From the NCBI RefSeq assembly GCF_002752355.1, contig NZ_MRAV01000009.1:148016-212015 (forward strand): a stretch of 64,000 bases of DNA. Reading direction: 5' to 3'. The first letter of the stretch is position 1, and each line of letters opens with the position of its first letter. Made by a program: the position numbers and the translations under genes. Source of the DNA: Leucobacter sp. OLIS6. Lineage in GTDB: Bacteria; Actinomycetota; Actinomycetes; Actinomycetales; Microbacteriaceae. The notes under the pieces are model-generated. The model was not told the DNA's origin. It did no database searches and worked only from the letters and a program-made list of their open reading frames with translations. Positions 36,025 to 45,031 of this stretch are shown here, piece by piece.

Positions 36025-37437
36025 ATGGAGACCTACAGCAGCCTGCTCGCAGCGGTCACGGCTCAGGGCGGCGAGACCCGCGAGGTGCTCGACCCGGCGA
36101 CCGGCGAGCGCATCGGCGATGCGCCCGTGCAGGACGTCGCCGCGCTCGAAGCGGCCATCGACACGGCGGAGGCCGCGCAGCCCGCGTGGGCGGCGCTCAG
36201 CGACGCCGAGCGGAGCGCCTATCTGAACCGCGCGGCCGACGCCATCGAGGCCGCGGCCGAGCCGCTCGCCGAGCTGCTCTCGCGCGAGCAGGGCAAGCCG
36301 CTCAACGGTCCGAACGCCCGCTTCGAGGTCGGCGCCTGCGCCGTCTGGACCCGCTCCGCCGCAGACACCCCGCTCCCCGTCGAGGTGATCGTCGACGACG
36401 GCGAGAACTACGCCGAGCTGCACTACCGCCCGATCGGTGTCGTCGGCGCGATCTCGCCGTGGAACTGGCCCATGATGATCTCGATCTGGCAGATCGCGCC
36501 GTCGCTGCGCATGGGCAACACCGTGGTCATCAAGCCCGCCGAGACGACGACCCTCTCGGTGCTCGCGCTCGTGGCCGTCATGAACCAGGTGCTGCCGGCC
36601 GGCGTGCTCAACATCGTGCCCGGCCCCGGCAGCACGGTCGGCGACGCGCTGACCCGCAGCCCGAAGATCGGCAAGATCATGTTCACCGGCTCGACCCCGG
36701 TGGGCAAGCGCATCATCGAGGCCTCCGCCGGCAACGTGACCCGCCTCACCCTCGAGCTGGGCGGCAACGACGCGGGCATCGTGCTCCCCGACGTCGATCC
36801 GAAGGCCATCGCCGAGGACCTGTTCTGGGGCGCGTTCATCAACACCGGCCAAACCTGCGCGGCGCTCAAGCGCCTCTACGTCCACGACTCGGTCTACGAC
36901 GCCGTCGTCGAGGAGCTGGCGAAGGTCGCCGCCGCGGTGCCCATGGGCGTCGGCGTCGACGAGCAGAACGTGCTCGGACCGCTGCAGAATCGCGCCCAGT
37001 TCGACGTCGTCGATCGCCTGGTCGAGGCCGCGAAGGCCTCGGGCGCCCGCGTCGTGCTGGGCGGCGAGCCCGACCGGGACGCCGTCGGGTACTTCTATCC
37101 GACCACCCTGGTCGCCGACATCGACCCGCACAACGACCTCGTGCTGGAGGAGCAGTTCGGCCCGGCGCTGCCCATCATCCGCTACTCCGAGCTCGACGAG
37201 GCCGTGCGCCTCGCGAACGAGCTCGAGGTCGGCCTCGGTGCCTCGGTGTGGTCGAACGACCGCGATGAGGCGAAGCGGATCGCGGCCCGGCTGCAGGCCG
37301 GTACCGTGTGGATCAACTCGCACGGCGGCCTGCACCCGCAGATCCCGTTCGGCGGGGCGAAGCAGTCCGGCTACGGCCGCGAGTTCGGCGTCGAGGGCCT
37401 CAAGGCCGTCGCCGAGCCGCAGGTCGTCAGCGGCTGA
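36025..37437 (+). CDS. NAD(P)-dependent aldehyde dehydrogenase
   Basis: A 470-residue aldehyde dehydrogenase with catalytic Glu244 (LELGGND) and Cys278 (GQTCAALK), 34 residues apart. A good GGAGG precedes the ATG. The AraC gene that follows resembles FeaR, which controls phenylacetaldehyde dehydrogenase, so an aromatic or amine-derived aldehyde is a likely substrate. It could also oxidise the aldehyde made by the kinase/PLP-lyase pair at 32-34 kb. The choice is inference. Confidence 0.87.
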   Translation: METYSSLLAAVTAQGGETREVLDPATGERIGDAPVQDVAALEAAIDTAEAAQPAWAALSDAERSAYLNRAADAIEAAAEPLAELLSREQGKPLNGPNARFEVGACAVWTRSAADTPLPVEVIVDDGENYAELHYRPIGVVGAISPWNWPMMISIWQIAPSLRMGNTVVIKPAETTTLSVLALVAVMNQVLPAGVLNIVPGPGSTVGDALTRSPKIGKIMFTGSTPVGKRIIEASAGNVTRLTLELGGNDAGIVLPDVDPKAIAEDLFWGAFINTGQTCAALKRLYVHDSVYDAVVEELAKVAAAVPMGVGVDEQNVLGPLQNRAQFDVVDRLVEAAKASGARVVLGGEPDRDAVGYFYPTTLVADIDPHNDLVLEEQFGPALPIIRYSELDEAVRLANELEVGLGASVWSNDRDEAKRIAARLQAGTVWINSHGGLHPQIPFGGAKQSGYGREFGVEGLKAVAEPQVVSG

Positions 37438-37441
37438 ACCT

Positions 37442-37489
37442 CACGAGGGGCTCCGCCCGATGCACCGCCATCGGCCGGAGCCCCTCGTG
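37442..37489 (+). terminator. Hairpin terminator after the aldehyde dehydrogenase
   Basis: A 14-bp outer stem (37442-37455 / 37476-37489) with an inner CCGAT/ATCGG stem. It is followed by TGTTACCC. Confidence 0.75.
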
Positions 37490-37597
37490 TTACCCGAACG
37501 CAATACGGCGGGCGCCGGAGCCCGCGGCATTGCACCTACGATTGGGGGCAGGGCGCCGCCTCCACAGCATCTGGCGCCCCCGCACGAAGAGAAACCG

Positions 37598-38557
37598 ATG
37601 ACGATGACTCCTCCTGTTCCGACTTCCCTGGACGCCTCCCAGAGCATGCCGCTGCTCGATTTCAGCTCGTTCAGCGAAGCCTCCTCCTCCGCGTTCGTGC
37701 CGCTCGCGATCCGCAGCCGCAAGCGCGGCTCCTTCCGCGGCCGCATGCGCACCTCCGAGGTCGATCGGCTCGCGTTCACCGAACTCGTCGCGACCGCGCA
37801 CGAGGTGGAGCGCACGCCGAAGCTCATCTCGCAGGGCGGCGACCGCTACATGGTCGGCATCATGCTCGGAGGCTCCGGGATCCTGGTGCAGGACGGGCGC
37901 GAGCTCGTGCTCCGCGAGGGCGATATCACCATCTACGACACGGCCAGGCCGTTCTCGCTGAGCTTCGACGACGAGTCGAAGAACTTCGTGATCTGCGTCC
38001 CGAAGGACATGCTGAACCTGCCGCAGGAACTCGTCGGCGAGCTCACCGCTACCCGCCTGCCCGACGGATCGCGCACCGGGGCGCTCGCCTCGCAGTTCCT
38101 GCTGCATGTGCCCCAGGCGCTGCAGACCTCGTTCCGCGAGGCGAACATCAGCATCGCCCGCACCTCGGTCGGCCTGCTCGAGACGCTGCTCACGATGGCG
38201 CTCGGCGCCGAACGCCTCGAGCAGGATCCGCACCACGTACTGCTCCGCAAGATCCGCGAGTACATCGACGAACACCTGGGCTCCCCCGAACTGAATCCGG
38301 GCCAGATCGCGCTCGCGCACCACATCTCGACGCGGCACCTGCACGGACTGTTCCGCGGCCAGGGCACCACGGTTTCGGCGTACATCCGCTCCCAGCGGCT
38401 CGAGCGCTGCCGCCGCGACCTGACGAATCCGGCGCTGACCGACCGACCCGTATCGACCATCGCCGCCCGCTGGGGATTCATCGACGCGGCCCACTTCAGC
38501 CGGGTGTTCCGCGCGCACTTCGGCTCGACGCCCCGCGAGGTGCGAGCCCAGCGCTGA
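37598..38557 (+). CDS. AraC-family regulator (FeaR-like architecture), copy 2
   Basis: A 319-residue protein with the same architecture as the AraC at 31094-32056. The core recognition stretches ISTRHLHGLFR and WGFIDAAHFSRVFR are identical or nearly so between the two. It lies between the aldehyde dehydrogenase and the first cupin gene and probably activates one or both. The upstream reading frame from 37238 belongs to out-of-frame dehydrogenase sequence, so I start at the ATG of MTMTPPV at 37598. Confidence 0.88.
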   Translation: MTMTPPVPTSLDASQSMPLLDFSSFSEASSSAFVPLAIRSRKRGSFRGRMRTSEVDRLAFTELVATAHEVERTPKLISQGGDRYMVGIMLGGSGILVQDGRELVLREGDITIYDTARPFSLSFDDESKNFVICVPKDMLNLPQELVGELTATRLPDGSRTGALASQFLLHVPQALQTSFREANISIARTSVGLLETLLTMALGAERLEQDPHHVLLRKIREYIDEHLGSPELNPGQIALAHHISTRHLHGLFRGQGTTVSAYIRSQRLERCRRDLTNPALTDRPVSTIAARWGFIDAAHFSRVFRAHFGSTPREVRAQR

Positions 38558-38575
38558 CCGGGTGCGGCTCCGCCG

Positions 38576-38636
38576 GGAAAAGTCCCAGACTGACCGTTTC
38601 GGGTCCATCGCATACGGGATCGCTGCCCCGTAGCGT
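38576..38636 (+). promoter_or_regulatory. Cupin-1 promoter with GGAAAAGTCCCA element
   Basis: GGAAAAGTCCCA (38576-38587, palindromic core GGGA-AAAG-TCCC with the preceding G) lies 55 bases before a -10-like TAGCGT (38631-38636), about 125 bases before the cupin ATG. The same element, at nearly the same spacing, precedes the cupin at 53402-53866. The AraC immediately upstream is the natural candidate to bind it. Confidence 0.55.
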
Positions 38637-38712
38637 GGAACGCACGGGGCGTCGGAGCACCCGGGACAGGTCCGCCGACGCGCCGGCATACGAGACCCAT
38701 TCCGGAGGAACC

Positions 38713-39195
38713 ATGTCGAACATCCACGACGACCTGTTCGTCACGAACATGCCGAACATCGCGGCCGATTTCAAGAACGAGGGCGACGCCGCGGGCCTGC
38801 CCACCCCCACGAACGTGGGCGAGGCGCTCGGGCTGATGCGGTCGAACGAGGTGCCGCAGAGCAAGATCCACATGAGCCACTGCTGGATCTTCGAGACGGA
38901 CGAGCCGCAGCACTGGGTCAACGAGCACGAGCACGACTACGACGAGATCCTCATCTGGACGGGCACCGATCCCGAACATCCGAAGGAGCTCGGCGCGGAG
39001 CTGTACTTCGATATCGAGGGCGAGCGCCACACCGTCACCACTTCGGGGTCCGTCTACATCCCGGCGGGCACGCGCCACTGCCCGCTCGGCTTCACCAAGG
39101 TCACACGCCCGTTCACCTTCAGCGCGCTCTCGCTGAGCCCGCTGTACGACTCCGACGAGAACGCCGGTCTGCTCGAGCAGATCGACCAGGCCTAG
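38713..39195 (+). CDS. Cupin-family protein, paralogue 1
   Basis: A 160-residue single-domain cupin. Metal-ligand pattern HxHDYDE (His72, His74, Glu78) and the second motif SGSVYIPAGTRHCPLG with His122 are present. Its three paralogues are at 39850, 50979 and 53402. The N-terminus carries the family tag D-L-F-V-T-N-M-P. The function is unknown; a metal-dependent dioxygenase, isomerase or decarboxylase is possible. It follows GGAGGAACC and an NTF2-like gene lies 49 bases downstream in the same direction. Confidence 0.7.
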   Translation: MSNIHDDLFVTNMPNIAADFKNEGDAAGLPTPTNVGEALGLMRSNEVPQSKIHMSHCWIFETDEPQHWVNEHEHDYDEILIWTGTDPEHPKELGAELYFDIEGERHTVTTSGSVYIPAGTRHCPLGFTKVTRPFTFSALSLSPLYDSDENAGLLEQIDQA

Positions 39196-39244
39196 GCCGC
39201 ACACCGAGCGGCCGTGCGCCGCTCCGAACCCCGAGGGGATTGCT

Positions 39245-39595
39245 ATGGAAGATCAGGTCAGGGCAGCCGTCGAGCGCTACGTCGCGGGCGTGAGCGCGAA
39301 CGACGCGGAGCTGGTGAAGCAGGCGTTCACCGAGGACGGCCGCATGTGGGGCTACCTCGGTGAGGACTTCACCGTGATGACGGCGGTGGACTTCGCGGAG
39401 CAGGTCGTCGCGACCGCTCCCCCGGCGGATCCCGCGTACCGCGCCGAGATCCACGGCATCGAGGTGACCGGCGATATCGCGACGGCGGTGCTCGACGAGC
39501 GGGCGTACCTCGGCTCGGACTTCCGCAACCAGTTCGGCCTGGTGCGGGTGGACGGTGTCTGGCGTATCGCGAGCAAGGTGTTCACGACGCGCTGA
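39245..39595 (+). CDS. NTF2-like/SnoaL-type small protein
   Basis: A 116-residue protein of the NTF2-like superfamily (RAAVERYVAGVSANDAELVKQAF, GRMWGY, then GLVRVDGVWRIASKVF). This C-terminal pattern matches the 'lumazine-binding-like' NTF2 group. It follows the cupin gene after 49 bases and ends before a strong hairpin, so the two form one operon. Reaction unknown; a small isomerase or binding role is typical of the fold. Confidence 0.65.
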   Translation: MEDQVRAAVERYVAGVSANDAELVKQAFTEDGRMWGYLGEDFTVMTAVDFAEQVVATAPPADPAYRAEIHGIEVTGDIATAVLDERAYLGSDFRNQFGLVRVDGVWRIASKVFTTR

Positions 39596-39611
39596 TCCCG
39601 AACCGACCGGC

Positions 39612-39644
39612 AGGGGCCGCACTCCGATCCGGAGTGCGGCCCCT
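39612..39644 (+). terminator. Hairpin terminator of the cupin-1 operon
   Basis: A 15-bp perfect stem with only three unpaired bases (39612-39626 / 39630-39644), followed by CTTCGT. Confidence 0.8.
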
Positions 39645-39803
39645 CTTCGTGCGCTGGCGGTCCCGTCGGGTGGCATGAGACGCCCGGTGCGGGTGCAGAG
39701 TTTCGGAGATCCGCCCCATTTCGGAGCGCCAGTGGCAGGACCGTCCGAAGATCCGCAGATCTCCGCGCCCGTGCGGTCGGCCGGTCGCCGACCGGGGACG
39801 CGA

Positions 39804-39834
39804 AGGGGCCCGGTATCGACGATCCCGGGCCCCT
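39804..39834 (-). terminator. Hairpin terminator of cupin-2
   Basis: AGGGGCCCGG (39804-39813) pairs with CCGGGCCCCT (39825-39834) across an 11-base loop, directly downstream of the minus-strand cupin gene. The 160 bases between this and the previous hairpin hold nothing I recognise. Confidence 0.65.
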
Positions 39835-39849
39835 GTGAAAATGCGCGCG

Positions 39850-40317
39850 CTACGCGGCCTGCGCGGCGTCCTTGTTGCTCGTGTACTTCGGTGCGAGCGA
39901 CAGCGCGCTGAAGCGGAACGGGCGGTCGACCCGCACGAAATCGAGCGGGCAGTGCACGGTTCCGGCCGGGATGTAGACGGATCCCGAGGTGGTGATCGTG
40001 TGCTTCTCGCCGTCGATCTCCATCGTGATCTCGGCACCCAGATCCCGCGGATCGTCGGGGTTCGACCCCGTCCAGATCAGGATCTCGTCGTAGTCGTGCG
40101 TGTGCGGGTTCACCCAGTGCACCGGCTCGGACACCTCGTGCACCCAGATGTGGGTCATGTTGATCTGGCTCTCGGGCACCAGCTTGCTGTGCATCAGCCA
40201 GAAGCCGTCGCCCAGGTTCTTCGGCTGTTCGAGGCCCGCCGCCTCGCCCTCGTTGTCCATCTCGCCGACGATGATCGGCATGTCGCGCACGAAGAGGTGC
40301 TCGTACTGATTCGCCAT
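39850..40317 (-). CDS. Cupin-family protein, paralogue 2
   Basis: A 155-residue member of the same cupin family as 38713-39195: HTHDYDE and SGSVYIPAGTVHCPL are intact, and YEHLFVRDMP starts the protein. It is convergent with the cupin-1/NTF2 operon, so copies 1 and 2 point at each other across two terminators. The ATG at 40317 is used; a longer start would add seven residues. Function unknown. Confidence 0.7.
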   Translation of the reverse strand: MANQYEHLFVRDMPIIVGEMDNEGEAAGLEQPKNLGDGFWLMHSKLVPESQINMTHIWVHEVSEPVHWVNPHTHDYDEILIWTGSNPDDPRDLGAEITMEIDGEKHTITTSGSVYIPAGTVHCPLDFVRVDRPFRFSALSLAPKYTSNKDAAQAA

Positions 40318-40359
40318 GGTGTCTCCCTTCACGGGCATCCACGCCGATGCCCTGCTTCG

Positions 40360-40430
40360 ACGCTACGGAACCGCCGGCGCCGCGGGCAACGCTCCGCGCG
40401 CCCCTCTGCCCGCCGGGTCAAGACTCCTGC
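40360..40430 (-). promoter_or_regulatory. Cupin-2 promoter region
   Basis: On the minus strand, TAGCGT (40365-40360) is identical to the cupin-1 -10 box. A related upstream segment, CAGGAGTCTTGACCC (40428-40414), places its AGTC core about one helical turn further away than in cupins 1 and 4. The match is weaker than between copies 1 and 4. Confidence 0.35.
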
Positions 40431-40445
40431 ACAAAGTGGAGAGGA

Positions 40446-41420
40446 TCAGGCGCCGGCGAGCGCTGCCGGACGACGCTGCCAGGTGTTCCACAGCGGCCGG
40501 TACCCCATGCGGCACCAGAACGGGCCCGACCGCGGGTTGAGGGCCGCGTAGTCGAGCAGGATCCGATCGAACCCGGCCGCCTCGAGACGCCCGTGCCCGA
40601 ACTCCACCACGGCCTCGCCCAGCCCGCCGCCGCGCACGCTGGGCCGCAGGTACATCGCCTGGATGAACGCGATGCTGCCGCCCGGTGCCAGCCGCTCCCG
40701 GTGCCGCTCCTTGCCGGTCTCGATGCTCAGGTAGCCCGCGGCCGCGCCGTCCTGCTCCAGGATCCACGTCCACTCCGGGTCGGCGGCCAGGCGCTCCGCG
40801 ATCCCGTCGCGCAGGATCGCGGTCGCGCCGGGCCTCGGGGTCACGCCCCCGTGCTGCGCGTCGTGCGTCAGCAGTTCGGTGTCGAGCTCGGCCAGCAGGT
40901 CGAGATCCGCGGGCTCCGCCGGTCGCACCGATACCCCGGCCGCGCGCAGGCGCCCGAGCGCGGCGTCCGCATCGGCTCCGCGCGCTCCGATGCGGATCCC
41001 CTCGACCCCCACCACCGCGAAGCCGTGCGACAGCAGCGGCCGCGCCAGCTCCGAGTCGCGGCTCGGCGCACGCAGCGACAGCGACGAATCCCAGGGCTCG
41101 ACGCCCGCGAGCGCCGGCCCCGCCTCGGCGATCCAGGCGGCCAGCAGCCGATCGACGGCCTCCGCATCGCCGTCCCAGCGCAGCTCCAGCTGCGACCTGC
41201 GTGCCGCGCCCCAGATCGCGCCCGCGTCGTCGAGCGACAGGATCTCGACCGTCGATCGCCCGAGCGCGCGGATCGCTCCGTCGTGCTCCGCCGCGAGCAG
41301 CTCGCCCGCCGTCCCGGAACCGCGCTCGGGCAGCTGCGGATCGAGCGCGCGGTCGCGCCGGTTCATCGCCTCGATCGCCTGCGCCGCCTCCGCCGCCCCG
41401 ATCCTGCTGATGCTCGTCAT
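40446..41420 (-). CDS. GNAT-family acetyltransferase
   Basis: A 324-residue protein with two GNAT-like halves. The C-terminal half has the acetyl-CoA loop and strand pattern SIAFIQAMYLRPSVRGGGLGEAVVEF; the N-terminal half looks degenerate. GAAGGA precedes the ATG at 41420. The acyl acceptor cannot be predicted. It is upstream of cupin-2 in the same direction, and divergent from the NTF2/P1-peptidase operon. Confidence 0.8.
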   Translation of the reverse strand: MTSISRIGAAEAAQAIEAMNRRDRALDPQLPERGSGTAGELLAAEHDGAIRALGRSTVEILSLDDAGAIWGAARRSQLELRWDGDAEAVDRLLAAWIAEAGPALAGVEPWDSSLSLRAPSRDSELARPLLSHGFAVVGVEGIRIGARGADADAALGRLRAAGVSVRPAEPADLDLLAELDTELLTHDAQHGGVTPRPGATAILRDGIAERLAADPEWTWILEQDGAAAGYLSIETGKERHRERLAPGGSIAFIQAMYLRPSVRGGGLGEAVVEFGHGRLEAAGFDRILLDYAALNPRSGPFWCRMGYRPLWNTWQRRPAALAGA

Positions 41421-41598
41421 GCGCGTGTCCTTCCCGCTCGATCCCGTGTCGAAGTCGAGGCTAGCGCCGGATCCGTGCCCGCCGATTGACTCTGCCGGTA
41501 GAACAGTTGCGCGCCTCGGTAGGGATCGCCGAGGCCCTTGAGTCCCGTCCCCGGCTGCCCGAGACTCGGAGCACACCTCCGTTCGAAAGGATGCGTCA

Positions 41599-42006
41599 GT
41601 GACCCATCGAGACATCGTCGCCGCGCACTACGCCGCCGGCGCCCGTGGCGACCTCACCGGCATGCTCGCCGACTTCGCGCCCGACATCCGCTGGACCGAA
41701 GCCGCGGGCTTTCCCCTCGCAGGCACCTACACCGGGCCCGACGAGATCCGAGATCGCGTGCTCGCCGTGCTGAACGCCGAGTGGGACGGCTTCGGCATGC
41801 GCGTCGACGAACTCGTCGGCGATGCCGGCACCGTCATCGCCGTCGGGCGCTACGTCGGCACGCACCGCCGCACGGGCCGCCCGCTCGACGCGCGCGCAGT
41901 GCACGTCTGGCGCCTCGACGGCGAGCGCATCGTCGGCTTCGAGCAGATCACCGATACCGTGCTCGTCGAGCGCGCCGCCCGCGGTGCCGCGGAGGACGCC
42001 GCGTGA
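41599..42006 (+). CDS. SnoaL/ketosteroid isomerase-like protein
   Basis: A 135-residue NTF2-like protein (HYAAGARGDLTGMLADFAPDIRWTEAAGFPLAGTYTGPDEI) of the SnoaL_2 type. The gene starts with GTG after AAAGGA and its stop overlaps the next start (GTGA), so it is co-translated with the P1-family peptidase. A catalytic or accessory role in the same pathway is likely, but unspecified. Confidence 0.72.
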   Translation: MTHRDIVAAHYAAGARGDLTGMLADFAPDIRWTEAAGFPLAGTYTGPDEIRDRVLAVLNAEWDGFGMRVDELVGDAGTVIAVGRYVGTHRRTGRPLDARAVHVWRLDGERIVGFEQITDTVLVERAARGAAEDAA

Positions 42007-43181
42007 GCGCCGCGACGGGCTCGGCCCCCGCTTCCGCAGGCTTCGCCGGAACGCCCTCGGGGCGCAAGGCCCGCGACCTGGGGCTCACCATGGGGGCGCT
42101 GCCGAGCGGCCCGCGCAACGCGATCACCGACGTCGCGGGCGTCCGGGTCGGCCACACCACCCTCATCTCGGGCGACGGCGAGCACCTGCCCGGCCAGGGC
42201 CCCGTGCGCACGGGCGTCACCGTCATCATTCCGAACGACGCCCCCTGGAAGCAGCCGCTCTACGCCGCACCGCACCGGCTCAACGGCAACGGCGAGATGA
42301 CCGGGCTCGAGTGGGTCCGCGAATCGGGCACCCTGACGAGCTACATCGGGCTCACGAACACGCACAGCGTCGGCGTCGTGCGGGACGCCCTCGTCGCGCA
42401 CGAGGGCACCACCCGCCCCGCGGGCGAGGACTACTGGTCGCTGCCCGTCGTCGGCGAGACGTGGGACGGAGCGCTCAACGATCTGAACGGCTTCCACGTG
42501 CGCCCCGAGCACGTGCGCGAAGCGATCGAGTCCGCGCACGACGGCCACGTGCCCGAGGGCAGCGTGGGCGGCGGCACCGGAATGATCGCCCACGGTTTCA
42601 AGGGCGGGATCGGCACGGCGTCGCGCGTGGTCGCAGAGGCCGACGGCGGCTACACGGTCGGCGTGCTCGTGCAGGCGAACCACGGCCGCCGCGAGCGCCT
42701 GACCGTCGACGGGAAGCTGGTCGGTCCGTCGATCGAGCTGCCGGGCGACGCCGACGGCAGCTCGACCGCCGGCAGCGCGCTGCCCGAGGGCAGCGGATCG
42801 ATCATCGTGATCGTCGCGACCGATGCGCCGCTGCTGCCCCACCAGTGCGCCCGCCTCGCGCAGCGCTCGGCGCTCGGCATCGCGCGCGTGGGCGGCGCGG
42901 GCGAGAACGGCAGCGGTGACCTCGCGTTCTGCTTCTCGACCGGCAACACCGGGATCCCGGCGGGCTTCGACCCCGGCGCACCGGTCGAGTACTCCGTCTC
43001 GGCGGTGGCGAACGATCGCATCGACCCGCTCTTCTACGCGACCATCGAGGCCACCGAGGAGGCGATCGTCAACGCGATGCTCGCGTCCGACACGATGGTC
43101 GGCAAGGGCGGGACCGTGCGCTACGGGCTGCCGCACGACCAGCTTCGGGGGCTGTTCGGGCTCGGAGAGCTCGCCGGCTGA
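42003..43181 (+). CDS. P1-family peptidase (DmpA-type aminopeptidase)
   Basis: A 392-residue P1-family N-terminal nucleophile hydrolase, akin to L-aminopeptidase/D-esterase DmpA and beta-peptidyl aminopeptidases. The self-cleavage site is in GENGSGDLAF, with Ser304 expected to be the nucleophile after cleavage of the Gly303-Ser304 bond. The early conserved segment NAITDVAGVRVGHTT is present. It lacks a clear signal peptide. It begins by GTGA overlap with the NTF2-like gene. The neighbouring peptide-type ABC importer would supply a small peptide or amide substrate. Confidence 0.88.
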   Translation: MSAATGSAPASAGFAGTPSGRKARDLGLTMGALPSGPRNAITDVAGVRVGHTTLISGDGEHLPGQGPVRTGVTVIIPNDAPWKQPLYAAPHRLNGNGEMTGLEWVRESGTLTSYIGLTNTHSVGVVRDALVAHEGTTRPAGEDYWSLPVVGETWDGALNDLNGFHVRPEHVREAIESAHDGHVPEGSVGGGTGMIAHGFKGGIGTASRVVAEADGGYTVGVLVQANHGRRERLTVDGKLVGPSIELPGDADGSSTAGSALPEGSGSIIVIVATDAPLLPHQCARLAQRSALGIARVGGAGENGSGDLAFCFSTGNTGIPAGFDPGAPVEYSVSAVANDRIDPLFYATIEATEEAIVNAMLASDTMVGKGGTVRYGLPHDQLRGLFGLGELAG

Positions 43182-43202
43182 TCGAGCGGGGAACGCAGCT
43201 CG

Positions 43203-43270
43203 CGAAACACCACCGTCCGTCCGAGACGCCCCGAAGCTTCGGGGCGTCTCGGACGGACGGTGGTGTTTCG
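43203..43270. terminator. Very long perfect palindromic terminator
   Basis: A perfect 34-bp inverted repeat with no spacer (centre GAAG|CTTC at 43233-43240). It lies between the convergent P1 peptidase and ABC ATPase genes. As RNA it forms one of the longest uninterrupted stems in the window. Confidence 0.8.
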
Positions 43271-43274
43271 ATGT

Positions 43275-45029
43275 CTACGCCGCCGACAGGTCGAGCGTGT
43301 CGGCGAGCAGCCCCTGCGTGTAGAGATCCTTCGGGTGATCGAGTACGCGGTCGACGCGCCCCTGCTCGACGATCTCGCCCCGGTTCAGCACCGCGACGGA
43401 GTCGGCGATCGACCGCACCACGGCCAGGTTGTGCGTCACGAAGATCATGCTCAAGCCGTCCTGCAGCAGTCCGCGCAGCAGCTCGACGACCGAGGCCTGC
43501 ACCGACACGTCGAGCGCCGACGTCACCTCGTCGCAGATGAGCACGCTCGGGTCGGCGAGCAGCGCGCGGGCGATGGCGACGCGCTGCCGCTGCCCGCCCG
43601 ACAGCTCCGACGGGTACAGCTCGGCCATGCGCGCGGGGATCTCGACCCGTTCCAGGGCCTCCGCGACCCGCCGGCGCACCTCGGACCCGCTCGGGCGTTC
43701 GAAGTGCCGCAGCGGCGCGGCCAGGCTCGTGCCGACGTCGAGCCGCGGGTTCAGCGAGCCGTACGGGTTCTGGAAGATGTACTGCATCCGACGCCGGGCG
43801 GCGGAGGTGCGCTTGGCCGCCGAACGCGCGAGCGATTCGCCGTCGAGCAGCAGCTCCCCCTCCCACTCGGTGTGCAGGCCGATGAGGCAGCGCGAGAGCG
43901 TGCTCTTGCCCGATCCCGACTCGCCCACGATCGCCAGGCACTCGCCCGCGCGCACGTCGAGGTCGATGCCGTGCAGCACGTCGACGTGCCCGTAGGAGGC
44001 ACGGAGGTCCGAGACGCGGAGCACCGAGTCGGGGCGATCCTCGAAGTCGCCGACGGGCGCGACCGAGACGGTCGCCGGCGGGCGCTGCCCGATCTCGACG
44101 TGCCGGATGCAGCGCACGAGGCCGTCGCCCACGGGTTCCAGCGGCGGCACCGCCGAGCGGCACGCGTCGGTCGCGAACGCGCAGCGCGCGGCGAAGACGC
44201 AGCCCGTCGGGCGGTCGCCGATGCTCGGCGCGCGCCCGGGGATCGGCACGAGCATGTGGCGGTCCTGCGTCGACGGCAGCGCCTGCAGCAGCGCTCGGGT
44301 GTAGGGGTGGGCCGGCGCCTGCAGCACCGACGCGGTCGAACCGGTCTCGACGACCTGGCCGCCGTACATCACGGTCACGCGGTCGGCCACCTCGGCGACG
44401 ACGGCGAGGTCGTGCGTCACGTAGATCGCGGCGATGCGGTATTCGGCGCACAGCCGCTTGACGAGCTCGAGCACCTTCATCTGCGTCGAGACGTCGAGGC
44501 CCGTGGTCGGCTCGTCGAGGACGATCAGCCGGGGCTGCGCGACGACCGCCATCGCGATCGCGATGCGCTGCTGCTGACCGCCCGACAGCTCGCTCGCGCG
44601 ACGCTTCAGGAACGCGTCGTCCGTCGGCAGTCCGACGGCCTCGAGCACCTCGCGGATCCGATCCATCGCCCGGTCGCGCGAACCGTCGATGGCTTCGAGG
44701 AGCTGCGTGCGCAGCCGCATCGACGGGTTCAGCGCCGTCGCGGGATCCTGCGCGACGTAGCTGACCAGCCCGCGCCGCGCGGCGCGCAACCCCGCGGCGT
44801 CGAGGCTCAGCAGGTCGGTCCCCTCGATGTCGACGGATCCCGCGCGGATCTCGCCGCCGGCCCGCGCGTACCCGAGGAGCGCGAGCGCGAGCGTGCTCTT
44901 GCCCGATCCGGACTCCCCGACGATCCCCATGACCTCGCTCGATCCGAGCTCGAGCGAGACGTCCTCGATGATCGTCGTGTCCGTGCCCGTCAGACCGACC
45001 GTGAGACCGGTCACCGTGATTGCGGTCAT
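43275..45029 (-). CDS. Fused dipeptide/oligopeptide-type ABC importer ATPase (DppD-DppF fusion)
   Basis: A 584-residue protein carrying two complete ABC domains. Each has GESGSGKST as Walker A; the signatures are SGGQQQRIAIA and SGGQRQRVAIA. A Cys-containing oligopeptide-ATPase C-terminal segment (about residues 240-300) separates them. Fusion of both ATPases into one chain is common in Actinobacteria. It is the last gene of a permease-permease-ATPase operon; the binding lipoprotein is encoded at 51.6 kb. The upstream reading frame continues far past the ATG at 45029 but crosses other genes and is not coding. Confidence 0.9.
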   Translation of the reverse strand: MTAITVTGLTVGLTGTDTTIIEDVSLELGSSEVMGIVGESGSGKSTLALALLGYARAGGEIRAGSVDIEGTDLLSLDAAGLRAARRGLVSYVAQDPATALNPSMRLRTQLLEAIDGSRDRAMDRIREVLEAVGLPTDDAFLKRRASELSGGQQQRIAIAMAVVAQPRLIVLDEPTTGLDVSTQMKVLELVKRLCAEYRIAAIYVTHDLAVVAEVADRVTVMYGGQVVETGSTASVLQAPAHPYTRALLQALPSTQDRHMLVPIPGRAPSIGDRPTGCVFAARCAFATDACRSAVPPLEPVGDGLVRCIRHVEIGQRPPATVSVAPVGDFEDRPDSVLRVSDLRASYGHVDVLHGIDLDVRAGECLAIVGESGSGKSTLSRCLIGLHTEWEGELLLDGESLARSAAKRTSAARRRMQYIFQNPYGSLNPRLDVGTSLAAPLRHFERPSGSEVRRRVAEALERVEIPARMAELYPSELSGGQRQRVAIARALLADPSVLICDEVTSALDVSVQASVVELLRGLLQDGLSMIFVTHNLAVVRSIADSVAVLNRGEIVEQGRVDRVLDHPKDLYTQGLLADTLDLSAA

Positions 45030-45031
45030 GG

